Made by a program: the position numbers and the translations under genes. This document shows, one piece after another, positions 36,360 through 44,347 of a stretch of 64,000 bases of DNA. How positions within the stretch are numbered: the first letter of the stretch is position 1; each line of letters starts with the position of its first letter. Location of the stretch: positions 124,001-188,000 of the forward strand of contig NZ_JBDOIO010000004.1 in assembly GCF_039831995.1 (NCBI RefSeq), read 5' to 3'. The notes under the pieces are model-generated. The model was given only the letters and a program-made list of their open reading frames with translations. It had not been told where the DNA came from and ran no database searches. The DNA comes from Paenibacillus pabuli (GTDB taxonomy: Bacteria; Bacillota; Bacilli; Paenibacillales; Paenibacillaceae).

Positions 36360-36698
36360 ATGAATACAAATAAAAATGAAAAATTCAATGCAAAGACCGA
36401 AACACAAAACGGCGTGTGCACGGTATATCTTACTGGCGAACTGGATTTGTCGGTAGCTCCTGAATTTCGTTTGGTCATGGAGGCGCTTGTGGACAACAAG
36501 GAGCAAGATTTGATTATTAACATGAAGGACCTGAAGTACATCGATAGCACAGGGATTGGAATCCTGTTATCTGTTCTGAAGGCACGGCATGGAATGGAAG
36601 CACGCTTTGAAGTACAAGAAGTTCCTGCACAGATTCAGAAGCTTTTTGATATGACGGGTATTGCCAAATTCTTTGTCTCACAGAAGAATTCCCAATAG
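36360..36698 (+). CDS. rsbV: anti-sigma factor antagonist RsbV (STAS domain)
   Basis: When unphosphorylated, it binds RsbW and releases SigB. The 112-residue STAS domain has the conserved phosphorylation site YIDSTGIGILLSVL (Ser63) and TGELDLSVAPEF near the start. RsbW phosphorylates that Ser; the RsbY-type PP2C upstream would remove the phosphate. AGGAGAGAG precedes the ATG. It is the first gene after the SigB-like promoter and is followed closely by rsbW. Confidence 0.93.
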   Translation: MNTNKNEKFNAKTETQNGVCTVYLTGELDLSVAPEFRLVMEALVDNKEQDLIINMKDLKYIDSTGIGILLSVLKARHGMEARFEVQEVPAQIQKLFDMTGIAKFFVSQKNSQ

Positions 36699-36716
36699 GA
36701 AAGGATCGAAAAAGGA

Positions 36717-37169
36717 ATGAATGCAGAAGTTCAAAGAGTCACCCTTAACTTACCGGCGACAGCTGATTACGTGGATATTGTAAGACTGAATCTTTATGGT
36801 GTAGCGTCCAAAATGGGATTTTCTTATGAGGACATCGAGGATATGAAAGTTGCTGTATCTGAGGCCTGTAACAACTCTGTACTGTATGCCTACTCACACG
36901 AAGGCGGCATGGTTGAGGTTGTATTTGAAGTGGACAGTGAAACGCTGGCTATTACAGTCAAGGATGAAGGTGCAAGCTTCGAAAACGTCAACCCGGCAGT
37001 ATCTCGCGCTGGTCTTCATGACAAAGAGCTGAGCGATGCCCAAATCGGGGGACTTGGATTTTATCTGATGCAAGCTCTAATGGATGATGTCAGTGTGGAA
37101 AGTGAGACGGGCAAAGGTACGAAGGTTGTACTCGTAAAACGTCTTGCAAGAAGTGAGGAGAAAGTATGA
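36717..37169 (+). CDS. rsbW: anti-sigma factor and kinase RsbW
   Basis: GHKL-type serine kinase that sequesters SigB and phosphorylates RsbV. The 150 residues show VAVSEACNNSVLYAY (N box), VKDEGASFE (G1) and GGLGFYLMQALMDDV (G2) of the RsbW/SpoIIAB family. AAAGGA lies about ten bases before the ATG at 36717. Its stop overlaps the sigB start by four bases (ATGA), so the two proteins are made in balance. Confidence 0.93.
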   Translation: MNAEVQRVTLNLPATADYVDIVRLNLYGVASKMGFSYEDIEDMKVAVSEACNNSVLYAYSHEGGMVEVVFEVDSETLAITVKDEGASFENVNPAVSRAGLHDKELSDAQIGGLGFYLMQALMDDVSVESETGKGTKVVLVKRLARSEEKV

Positions 37170-37939
37170 ACGAAAAAGTGACTCCCCCAGAGTCCATGTC
37201 TGAATCCGTAGGTTTGATCTGGGAATATCAGCAGACCAAGGATAACGAAATTGCAACAGTTCTTATCCGCAAATATGAACCGATGGTGAAGATGGCAGCA
37301 GGTAAGATTGCCCGGAATCGTCCGGATCTGTACGAAGATTTGTATCAGACTGGCCAAATGGCTCTGATTCGTCTTCTGCAGCAGTACGATATTAACTTGG
37401 GCATCCCGTTTGAACCTTATGCCATGAAAAGCATGATCGGTCATATGAAGAACTACCTTCGGGACAAATCATGGTATATTCAGGTACCACGACGAATCAA
37501 GGAAAAAGGCGCACTTGTTCAGCATGCCATTGATGAATTGACGGTGAAGTTTGAACGCTCACCAAGTGTGGATGAGATTGCTGAATACCTTGACCTGACT
37601 CCAGAGGAAACCATTGAAGTGTTAGCTGGTCGTGAATGTTACCACTACGTTTCACTTGATTCCCCTTTATCTCAGGATGAGAGTGCAGCAACGCTTGGTG
37701 AACTGATCAGTGCAGACGTAAACGACTTTGATTCAGTGGAGAAGCGGATGGACTTGCAGCAGGCATTGGGACAGTTGAAGGAACAGGAGCAGAAGGTGCT
37801 GATTTTGGCCTTCCAGGATGGTCAGTCTCAACGGGCAATAGCTCAGAAACTCGGCGTATCCCAGATGAGTGTTTCCCGAATTCAGAAAAGAGCTACTGAA
37901 AAATTGAAACAGATCATGTCAAATGCTTCAATGCTATGA
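37166..37939 (+). CDS. sigB: general stress sigma factor SigB
   Basis: A 257-residue sigma-70 factor of the SigB/F/G group. Region 2 includes LYQTGQMALIRLLQQYDINL and YAMKSMIGHMKNYLRD (core and -10 recognition), region 3 has VPRRIKEKGALVQHAIDEL, and region 4 has the helix-turn-helix QSQRAIAQKLGVSQMSVSRIQKR. It is coupled to rsbW. Immediate neighbours with GTTTnn-N14-GGGTAA-like boxes are probable targets. A terminator follows 38 bp after the stop. Distinction from SpoIIAC/SigG is based on the rsbV-rsbW context and on the regulatory genes upstream, with no spoIIAA-like sporulation context. Confidence 0.92.
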   Translation: MNEKVTPPESMSESVGLIWEYQQTKDNEIATVLIRKYEPMVKMAAGKIARNRPDLYEDLYQTGQMALIRLLQQYDINLGIPFEPYAMKSMIGHMKNYLRDKSWYIQVPRRIKEKGALVQHAIDELTVKFERSPSVDEIAEYLDLTPEETIEVLAGRECYHYVSLDSPLSQDESAATLGELISADVNDFDSVEKRMDLQQALGQLKEQEQKVLILAFQDGQSQRAIAQKLGVSQMSVSRIQKRATEKLKQIMSNASML

Positions 37940-37976
37940 GATGTGAATCCCGGATGTTGTTAAGTACGGCCTAAAG

Positions 37977-38018
37977 AAGGACACGTGATTCCACTGGAAT
38001 ACATACGTGTCCTTTTTT
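37977..38018 (+). terminator. terminator of the sigB operon
   Basis: Ten-base perfect arms AAGGACACGT / ACGTGTCCTT followed by TTTTTT. Confidence 0.88.
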
Positions 38019-38065
38019 GAAATTTGTTTTAGATATCTGTTTAATATGAATCCAGGAGTGGTGTT

Positions 38066-39094
38066 GTGACTGTGGATCGGGTCAAGCTGGTAGCCAGGCG
38101 AGACAAATTGTCATTTTCGGAGCAGTGGGATTGGTTGGACTGGATGGCAGCAGAAGATGAGGATATGGCTGAAGTAATTGAGGGGCTTATTGAAGAGTTC
38201 CCTGAGATGCAATACTTCCTTCGTAAGATGCCAGAGGTTCATTCCAATTACCTGTCTGTACGATATTTAAACGGGACAGATCCCGTTATATTTGGTTCAC
38301 TTCTATATGCAGTCAAGAATGAGAAAGATAGTGCACGTAAGGATAATCAGTTGTTTTTCTATGTCGACCAAAATAGTCTGGTGACGATAAATTTGGATGA
38401 CAACACGAGAGGAATCATGAATACGGGAGAACGCTCTGCGATGCTGCAACAGTGTAAAACAGCTCGGGACGGGATGTTTGTTTTATTTAGAGCCATATTG
38501 CACTACTACCATGTGGGTATGGACCAGTTTGAGATGCATTTGCGTGAACTGGAACGGAAGATGGAATCGCGTAATGCGCGTACACTAATGGACCAAATTC
38601 TTGAAGCCCGGTTTGAACTTTTGTATTGGAGCAACCTGTTCATACCTTATTCTGAATTAATGGCTGCAGCTCGTGAGGCCTATCTGGATGATATAGAGAA
38701 CAGTCGCTTCTTCAAGCAACTGCAGCACCGGATAGAGCGTATGGAGCGCTTGTTTCAGCATTATGAGAAAGAAATTGACACACTCATTTCTATAGATAAT
38801 GCGACTTCCGGTGTGCGTGGTAACGAGATTATGAAGACACTTACCATCGTTACTTCCGTATGTACGCCCGCAACGGCTGCCGGTGCAATCTGGGGAATGA
38901 ACTTTGAAAACCTACCCTTGATTGACAAGACATGGGGGGTCGTATTGGTCATCGCACTCATCCTCGCCAGCATGGCTAGCATGTATGTATGGATGATGAT
39001 GAAAGGCTGGACAGGAGATCTGTTAAAGTTGAAGCCCACGAAGCAACCGGCTGATGACCCCGGGAAACGAGGCAGATCCGTGCGGAAGGAATAA
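38066..39094 (+). CDS. corA: CorA-family magnesium/divalent cation channel
   Basis: Forms a pentameric channel for Mg2+ (possibly Co2+/Ni2+). The 342-residue protein has a long soluble N-domain (about 1-270) and two C-terminal membrane helices, with the signature GMNFENLPL between them as expected for CorA (YGMNF usually). A basic cytoplasmic tail follows. The GTG at 38066 has AGGAG upstream. The divergence of the N-domain means the ion is not certain. It converges with the DUF5665 gene 12 bp away. Confidence 0.88.
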   Translation: MTVDRVKLVARRDKLSFSEQWDWLDWMAAEDEDMAEVIEGLIEEFPEMQYFLRKMPEVHSNYLSVRYLNGTDPVIFGSLLYAVKNEKDSARKDNQLFFYVDQNSLVTINLDDNTRGIMNTGERSAMLQQCKTARDGMFVLFRAILHYYHVGMDQFEMHLRELERKMESRNARTLMDQILEARFELLYWSNLFIPYSELMAAAREAYLDDIENSRFFKQLQHRIERMERLFQHYEKEIDTLISIDNATSGVRGNEIMKTLTIVTSVCTPATAAGAIWGMNFENLPLIDKTWGVVLVIALILASMASMYVWMMMKGWTGDLLKLKPTKQPADDPGKRGRSVRKE

Positions 39095-39105
39095 TTGTTC
39101 TTAAA

Positions 39106-39471
39106 CTAGCTCTTGTAATCCTCGATATATCCAAGCAGATCAGCAATGTACTGTCCCACAATCGGCATGTTCACAAATTGACTGAGTATAAGACCTAAGA
39201 GACCAAGGACAACAAAGGTTCCCAGGGTAAGTCCAAGTCCTCTCGCCATGCCAGCCGTAAAATTGGTGATGATGCGTTTTTTGGGATTGGTGTAATTCTC
39301 GATAATATCCTTGATCTGTGCCTTTTCCAAACTGTCTGCCAGCTGATCCAGGCGTGTATTCAGCTTTTTGACTTCATGGCGCAATTCAAAAGGATGCTCC
39401 GCTGTGTCATACTGCTGTGATGGTTTGTTTCCAGTAACGGGGGTATTTCCGTTTAATGTGACTTTGCTCAT
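39106..39471 (-). CDS. DUF5665-like membrane protein
   Basis: A 121-residue protein with an N-terminal helical, charged part (HEVKKLNTRLDQLADSLEKA) and one C-terminal membrane helix pair region (GLTLGTFVVLGLLGLILSQF). The middle IIENYTNPKKRIITNFTAG is typical of DUF5665. GAGGAGG precedes the ATG at 39471. It follows the ytxH-like gene on the same strand, with a terminator hairpin in between. Function unknown; context suggests envelope stress. Confidence 0.75.
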   Translation of the reverse strand: MSKVTLNGNTPVTGNKPSQQYDTAEHPFELRHEVKKLNTRLDQLADSLEKAQIKDIIENYTNPKKRIITNFTAGMARGLGLTLGTFVVLGLLGLILSQFVNMPIVGQYIADLLGYIEDYKS

Positions 39472-39493
39472 GTCAGTCCTCCTCATATTACAT

Positions 39494-39540
39494 TGGATGA
39501 AAAATAGCCAGCTGAAACTCAGCTGGCTATTGACCGTTCG
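39494..39540 (-). terminator. hairpin between the YtxH-like and DUF5665 genes
   Basis: On the minus strand AATAGCCAGCTGA and TCAGCTGGCTATT form a 13-base stem followed by TTTTT. Confidence 0.85.
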
Positions 39541-39549
39541 CTCAAGCCT

Positions 39550-39957
39550 CTACAGGCTGGTCGAATTCAGCTCTTTTCGTGCATCTTCCTTCGCTTCCTC
39601 GGAAGCGGAAGCAACTTCGCTGGTCGCTTTGGATGCTTCATCAGCCACATCTGCGGAAGCCTTTCTTACCGAATCCATTACGTCGTTACGGCCTTGGTTC
39701 ACTGTTTTTGCGATATCGGAAGTTTTAGTAGAAACCGTTTTGGCCAGTTCGGTAGCTTTGTCACTGACAACGGCTGCAACTTCCTTGGTGCGATCGGTAA
39801 CCATACCAACCTTCTCGGAAAGGTCACCGCGAAGTTCGCGTCCTGGTTTAGGTGCGAAGAGCAATGCTGCTGCTGCCCCCAGCAAGCCACCGATGAAAAT
39901 ACCTTTTGCGAAAGTCGAACCACTTTGTACAGGATATTGATCTTCTGCTTTATTCAT
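39550..39957 (-). CDS. YtxH-domain protein
   Basis: A 135-residue protein with one N-terminal membrane span and the YtxH signature GGLLGAAAALLFAPKPGREL, followed by a long Ala/Lys/Glu-rich amphipathic helix with 11-residue-like repeats (KTSDIAKTVNQGRNDVMDSV, SKATSEVASASEEAKEDAR) reminiscent of LEA-type desiccation proteins. B. subtilis YtxH is a general stress protein. AAGGAGTG precedes the ATG. Probably expressed with its neighbours; no good SigB box was found directly upstream. Confidence 0.85.
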   Translation of the reverse strand: MNKAEDQYPVQSGSTFAKGIFIGGLLGAAAALLFAPKPGRELRGDLSEKVGMVTDRTKEVAAVVSDKATELAKTVSTKTSDIAKTVNQGRNDVMDSVRKASADVADEASKATSEVASASEEAKEDARKELNSTSL

Positions 39958-40020
39958 GTCAAATCACTCCTTTTTCAAATTAAGAAACGAATATGAAACA
40001 ACGAACACCTTGTTGACCGA

Positions 40021-40278
40021 TCAGGCAGCCTGTCTGAACAATCTGGACACAAGCCCCAGCAAAAAGACAAAGAGTGCTGTACCAATGATCGCAGGGATCA
40101 CGGCGAAGTTACCGACAATGGGTCCCCAGTTACCAAGCAACAGTGCACCCAGCCAGGCTCCCACGAATCCGGCAACCATCGCACCGATGATGCCACCCGG
40201 CATGTTATGACCGGCTAGTGCATCTCCGATGAGGCCGATGATAACTGCCAATATGATGCTGAGAATAATGCCCCACAT
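40021..40278 (-). CDS. GlsB/YeaQ/YmgE-family membrane protein
   Basis: An 85-residue protein with three hydrophobic segments: WGIILSIILAVIIGLIGDAL, the Gly-rich MPGGIIGAMVAGFVGAWLG and GNFAVIPAIIGTALFVFLLG. The GxxG-rich pattern is that of the transglycosylase-associated/GlsB family, widespread stress-induced membrane proteins. GGAGG precedes the ATG. A SigB-like box with a poor -10 lies upstream. Function unknown. Confidence 0.85.
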   Translation of the reverse strand: MWGIILSIILAVIIGLIGDALAGHNMPGGIIGAMVAGFVGAWLGALLLGNWGPIVGNFAVIPAIIGTALFVFLLGLVSRLFRQAA

Positions 40279-40340
40279 AACAACCGCCTCCTTTACACTT
40301 GATGCAGGATGTTGTCTGTTCGCGTTTGCTTACTTCGTAT

Positions 40341-40366
40341 ATAAACGTCGTGCATCAAGCTGAAAC
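40341..40366 (-). promoter_or_regulatory. weak SigB-like promoter of the GlsB-family gene
   Basis: On the minus strand GTTTCA, 14 bases, GTTTAT. The -35 box and spacing fit; the -10 differs at two positions from GGGTAT. Confidence 0.35.
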
Positions 40367-40406
40367 AACGAAGCAGATATGGGCACCCTGGAATTTAAAG
40401 AAAAAT

Positions 40407-41102
40407 TCAAATCATTCGTTTGATTGCACCAATCATGCAGATAAGCCAGGCTAGTCCGGCAATGAATCCGGCAAATACGTCTGTAGGATAGTGTACACCG
40501 AGCATAATCCGGCTGATTCCGATGAGTCCAATAAATCCTATACCGCAGACCATAGGCAGAATGATGGAGCCGGAGCGCGTCTGTCTTTCGATCGCCCAGA
40601 TAACAAAAAACATGCCGTAAAACCCCATGGAAATCATGGCGTGACCGCTCGGGAAGCTATATCCATGTACCACTAATAAATGTTCAAGTTCAGGCCGACT
40701 TCGGCGGAAAATTTCCTTCAACCCTGTGTTAAGCAGCCACATGACAGCAAAACTGCAAAGAACTACATAACCATAGATGGAGTATCGTGAATTGCGCTGT
40801 ATAAAAAATAGGGCAGCAGCACAGACTGCGGCTAATGCTGAAATTTTGAAAGAACCGATTGCAGTAATGAAGGAAATGACAGGAAGAAGTGCAAGACGAG
40901 ATTCGGAATGGAGATAAAACCAGTGTTGAATTCGGTCGTCCAATTGAATGATAAAATGAGTGCCCAGCCAGGCACCTAATATGGCCAGAACGATGACTAG
41001 AGCAGAACTGAACAGAATACCTACTCCACTCCAGACAAAAAGGGAGCGCCAGGATAAACGCGGGGAACTTCTAAATAAAGAGGAATTGCTTTCACGCAGC
41101 AT
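40407..41102 (-). CDS. PAP2-family phosphatase
   Basis: A 231-residue integral membrane phosphatase with about six helices. All three PAP2 motifs are intact: KEIFRRSRP, the YSFPSGHAM with catalytic His, and SRIMLGVHYPTDVFAG. Such enzymes dephosphorylate phosphatidic acid, undecaprenyl pyrophosphate or phosphatidylglycerol phosphate; substrate is not determinable here. GAAGGAG precedes the ATG. A good SigB-like box lies about 55 bases upstream, linking it to the stress island. Confidence 0.9.
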   Translation of the reverse strand: MLRESNSSLFRSSPRLSWRSLFVWSGVGILFSSALVIVLAILGAWLGTHFIIQLDDRIQHWFYLHSESRLALLPVISFITAIGSFKISALAAVCAAALFFIQRNSRYSIYGYVVLCSFAVMWLLNTGLKEIFRRSRPELEHLLVVHGYSFPSGHAMISMGFYGMFFVIWAIERQTRSGSIILPMVCGIGFIGLIGISRIMLGVHYPTDVFAGFIAGLAWLICMIGAIKRMI

Positions 41103-41156
41103 AAATGATATCTCCTTCGATATAGGGTTGGTTAAACATTCCAGTTTGGTATAGGC

Positions 41157-41182
41157 TTACCCGAAAAACATGTCGAAAAAAC
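41157..41182 (-). promoter_or_regulatory. SigB-like promoter of the PAP2 gene
   Basis: On the minus strand GTTTTT, 14 bases, GGGTAA. Confidence 0.55.
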
Positions 41183-41281
41183 TGAAAAAACATTGCATTT
41201 GTACTATAATTTAAAGATATCCCATGCGGCGTAATGACGCAAAGCAGAGATGAGACTGGGAGCATAAAGGAGAGAACTCGC

Positions 41282-42301
41282 ATGGAGAGTGCGTTGTTAG
41301 TTAAAGAATATCGTGCAGGCGTGATGGAATGCGCCCACTTTGGACACATAAGCATCACGAATGAGAACGGAGATGTCGTTTATTCGGCGGGGAATCCGCA
41401 TTTTAGAGCGTTTACCCGCTCATCTGCCAAGCCTTTTCAGGCTATTCCTGGCATTCGTGCTGGGATTGCAGCCCATTATGGGTTGACATCCCAAGAAATC
41501 GCGATCATGGCATCTTCACACCGTTCGGAACCAGAGCATATTAAAGTGCTGGAGCAATTATCGGCCAAACTCGGATTGGGAGAAGAATGCCTGATCTGCG
41601 CGGCGAGTTATCCGCTGAACGACGAAAGCCGGAATCAATGGCTGCGCGCACAGGGAGATAAACGAAGAATTTTGCATAATTGCTCGGGTAAACACCTCGG
41701 CATCCTGGGTTACAGTCAGATGAAACAATTCGATCTGGACAGCTATGCGGAGCGAGAACATCCGGTGCAGCTCGAAATTCTGGAAACGATGGCTTATATG
41801 GCTGGAATTGCTCAGAAGGAAATTGAACTTGGGACGGATGGCTGCGGCTTTCCGGTATTTTCGTTGCCTTTATCGGCGTTATCGAATGCATATCTTAAGC
41901 TGGCTTGCCCGGATTTAATCGAAGATGAACCAACACGCTCAGCGGTGACAACTATCACGTCTGCCATGAATGATCAGCCTCTTATGGTTGGCGGAACTGG
42001 ACGGGTCGATTCCGTGCTTCTTGAAGACAGCAATATTGTTGCCAAAGGTGGCTTCAAGGGTGTATTCGGTTTTGCCTTGAAAAAGGAAAGACTTGGGATA
42101 ACATTTAAGGTGCTCGACGGTTCTGAGGATGAATGGGCCTGGATTGCTAAATCGATCTTGGAGCAGATTGGATATTCCAATCGGACAACCATCGAACGAT
42201 TGGCTAATGTTTTCCCTCCTGAAATTCGCAATGATGCCGGAAATATCGTTGGACATGCGGATTGTGAATTTGCGCTTCACTCACCTGAGGAAAGCGTATA
42301 A
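41282..42301 (+). CDS. asparaginase II-family protein
   Basis: A 339-residue enzyme of the thermolabile asparaginase II family (hydrolyses L-asparagine to aspartate and ammonia in Rhizobium). Motifs are YRAGVMECAHFGHISI, the SSAKPFQAIP segment with the reactive Ser/Lys, MASSHRSEPEHI, LHNCSGKHLGIL, GTDGCGFPVFSLPL and AKGGFKGVFGFAL. AAAGGAGAG precedes ATG 41282. TATAAT at 41209-41214 may be its -10 box, without a good -35. The product is cytoplasmic (no signal peptide). It is unrelated to classical AnsA/AnsB. Confidence 0.88.
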   Translation: MESALLVKEYRAGVMECAHFGHISITNENGDVVYSAGNPHFRAFTRSSAKPFQAIPGIRAGIAAHYGLTSQEIAIMASSHRSEPEHIKVLEQLSAKLGLGEECLICAASYPLNDESRNQWLRAQGDKRRILHNCSGKHLGILGYSQMKQFDLDSYAEREHPVQLEILETMAYMAGIAQKEIELGTDGCGFPVFSLPLSALSNAYLKLACPDLIEDEPTRSAVTTITSAMNDQPLMVGGTGRVDSVLLEDSNIVAKGGFKGVFGFALKKERLGITFKVLDGSEDEWAWIAKSILEQIGYSNRTTIERLANVFPPEIRNDAGNIVGHADCEFALHSPEESV

Positions 42302-42443
42302 CCTTAAGCTAGGGGCGTGATTAGAATCCCCGGACCCCGGGTAAAGATGAGATACCAACAGGTAGTCATCTAAGCATTCATATACACGCAAGGCCTGCTG
42401 TGAGATGTATGCAGCAGCTCTAAACCCTTGGAGGTGGATGAAC

Positions 42444-43169
42444 ATGATTAAAGTAGTGACATCGGAAGAAAGGCACACGTCGGATCGAGGTTGGATACAC
42501 AGTGAGTTCAGCTTTTCTTTTGCAGATTATGACGATCCAAGCAATGCCCATTTTGGCTGCCTGCTGGCTCATAATGACAATAAGCTGATGCCGCAGGAAG
42601 GCTTTAAACGACATCCACATCATGACCTGGAAATTGTGAGTTACGTTATATCCGGTAAGCTTAAGCATACAGACAGCATGGGAACCGAACAGGTATTAGA
42701 GCCGGGAACGGTACAGGTGATGAGCGCTGGTACCGGTGTGGAACATTCGGAGACCAACCCGTCTGAGGATGAACCGGTACGTTTCCTGCAAATGTGGTTC
42801 CTGCCATCTCAGCGAATGCTGAAACCGTCGTATACGAATCGCCAATTCGACCCACAGGAACAGCTGAACCGGCTGTGCCCTGTTGTATCCGGACAGGGAG
42901 GGGAGAGTGCCGAAGGTGCACTTCCGATTTCCCAGGATGTGACCTGTTACCTGACCCGATTGGAGTCTGGTAAAAAAATCATGTATCCGCAGCATGAAGA
43001 CAGACGCACACATCTTTTTCTGATCAGTGGTCATGTGGATATCACCTGTGCGGATGGTAACTTCCATCTGAAGCCAGGGGATGCTGCCCGTATTCGCAAA
43101 AGCTGTGATCTGCAAATTACGAGCACAGGGAGCGATATAGCAGAATTCGTACTGGTAGACTTGCCTTAG
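42444..43169 (+). CDS. pirin-family bicupin protein
   Basis: A 241-residue pirin. The N-terminal cupin contains the metal-site residues FKRHPHHDLEIVSYVISG and GTGVEHSE; the second cupin is less conserved (FLISGHVDITCADGNFHL). Bacterial pirins such as YhhW are iron-binding quercetinases or redox regulators. GGAGG lies nine bases before the ATG at 42444; other ATGs upstream lack spacing. Terminated by the hairpin at 43232. Confidence 0.9.
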   Translation: MIKVVTSEERHTSDRGWIHSEFSFSFADYDDPSNAHFGCLLAHNDNKLMPQEGFKRHPHHDLEIVSYVISGKLKHTDSMGTEQVLEPGTVQVMSAGTGVEHSETNPSEDEPVRFLQMWFLPSQRMLKPSYTNRQFDPQEQLNRLCPVVSGQGGESAEGALPISQDVTCYLTRLESGKKIMYPQHEDRRTHLFLISGHVDITCADGNFHLKPGDAARIRKSCDLQITSTGSDIAEFVLVDLP

Positions 43170-43231
43170 CTTGCTTTAATTAACTTGCTTTAAATGACAA
43201 GTCATGCCGAGTAAATAAGGGTATCAAAAAA

Positions 43232-43279
43232 GATAAAAAGGACCTGTTCTCCATTGGGTGGAGGCAGGTCCTTTTTATC
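43232..43279. terminator. bidirectional terminator
   Basis: Perfect 15-base arms GATAAAAAGGACCTG / CAGGTCCTTTTTATC between the convergent pirin and DUF1128 genes. Confidence 0.92.
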
Positions 43280-43304
43280 TGCGTGTCATGAAGATGGGCT
43301 GAAA

Positions 43305-43529
43305 CTAAGCTTTACGTAATTTTCCCAGTTCGGATGCAACAGCTTCCACTTCGGAAATACTCAGATGCTCTTTACCCAGTACCATCTCGTACAGATCATA
43401 CAAATCCTCGTATTTGTCGAGGGGGAAAGCCGAAGCCTGCATGGCAGCACCGCTGGCCATCCGCAGCTTGGTTTTGATCGCTTCAATCATATATTCCATG
43501 TTGGCCGCATTCGGTTGTGTCAAATCCAT
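43305..43529 (-). CDS. DUF1128 protein (YfkK-like)
   Basis: A 74-residue helical cytoplasmic protein: MEYMIEAIKTKLRMASGAAM, DKYEDLYDLYEMVLGKEHLS and SEVEAVASELGKLRKA match the DUF1128/YfkK family. The ATG at 43529 gives the family's usual length and N-terminus (MDLTQPN); AAGGAAGGG lies upstream. Function unknown. Confidence 0.85.
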   Translation of the reverse strand: MDLTQPNAANMEYMIEAIKTKLRMASGAAMQASAFPLDKYEDLYDLYEMVLGKEHLSISEVEAVASELGKLRKA

Positions 43530-43685
43530 CGTTATGTCCATCCCTTCCTTATCGGAAACTGTTGTCATTGTATCATGATTGGACAGGCACAGGCCAATAT
43601 TTTGCGGGATTCCCCCTGTATCGGATAAAATGTAAAATACAATGCTTATTCACAATGAATCGTTACGTGTAAGGAGGGAAGAAGA

Positions 43686-44228
43686 TTGGCAGCATACAAG
43701 CGTGAAATGATGCGCCACCAGAGTCGTGAAATCCCAAAAGGTGTGCCGGGAGAAGACCTGATATTATTTTTTAAACAAATCTATGAGCAGCATTCAACTG
43801 ATGAAATAACCTTTGTATGCATTGGAACCGATCGTTCCTCGGGTGATGCACTTGGCCCTTTGACAGGAAGCCTTTTGGAAGAGCGCGGAGTGGGTCATGT
43901 TGTAGGGACGCTGTCAGATCCTTGCGATGCAGATACGATTGAGAAACGAATGTCTCAAATCCCGGCGCATCATGCCATTGTCGCCATTGATGCCTGTCTG
44001 GGCCCAAAACATGCAACGGGTACATATTATCTCTCGCATCATGCATTACATCCGGCACAATCCGTGGGGGGCAAGCTGCCGCCTGTTGGACAGTATAGTG
44101 TGGCAGCTGTAGTAAACGTTAATGGCCCCAGACCCTATTCCATTTTGCAGATGACGTCGCTAAACCTCGTCATGGGTATGTCCCGAACAATCGCTGATGC
44201 TGCGTTTGAGGCCTGGAAAATGAGATAA
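43686..44228 (+). CDS. yyaC: spore protease YyaC (DUF1256)
   Basis: A 180-residue protein of the YyaC family, related to the germination protease GPR and found in endospore formers. Visible are the start region VCIGTDRSSGDALGPLTG with the putative active acid residues, LSDPCDADTIE, AIVAIDACLG and PPVGQYSVAAVVNVNGPRP. The TTG start at 43686 follows AAGGAGGG. Its presence is a good pointer to a sporulating organism. Confidence 0.92.
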   Translation: MAAYKREMMRHQSREIPKGVPGEDLILFFKQIYEQHSTDEITFVCIGTDRSSGDALGPLTGSLLEERGVGHVVGTLSDPCDADTIEKRMSQIPAHHAIVAIDACLGPKHATGTYYLSHHALHPAQSVGGKLPPVGQYSVAAVVNVNGPRPYSILQMTSLNLVMGMSRTIADAAFEAWKMR

Positions 44229-44254
44229 ACGTTTCATTTATGGGATGAAAGCTT
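44229..44254 (+). promoter_or_regulatory. weak SigB-like box
   Basis: GTTTCA, 14 bases, GCTTAA, about 94 bases before the alpha/beta hydrolase start at 44348. One mismatch from GGTTAA in the -10; low confidence. Confidence 0.25.
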
Positions 44255-44308
44255 AATAATATACAACTTGAACAGCAAGAAGTTTGTTATATAAAATGAA
44301 CCTATTCA

Positions 44309-44327
44309 ATTCAATTCAATTCAAATC
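44309..44327. repeat. short tandem ATTCA repeat
   Basis: About four copies of ATTCA in the leader of the gene at 44348; such a tract could slip in replication. Confidence 0.7.
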
Positions 44328-44347
44328 GCGCAGAGAGAGGGATTCAT

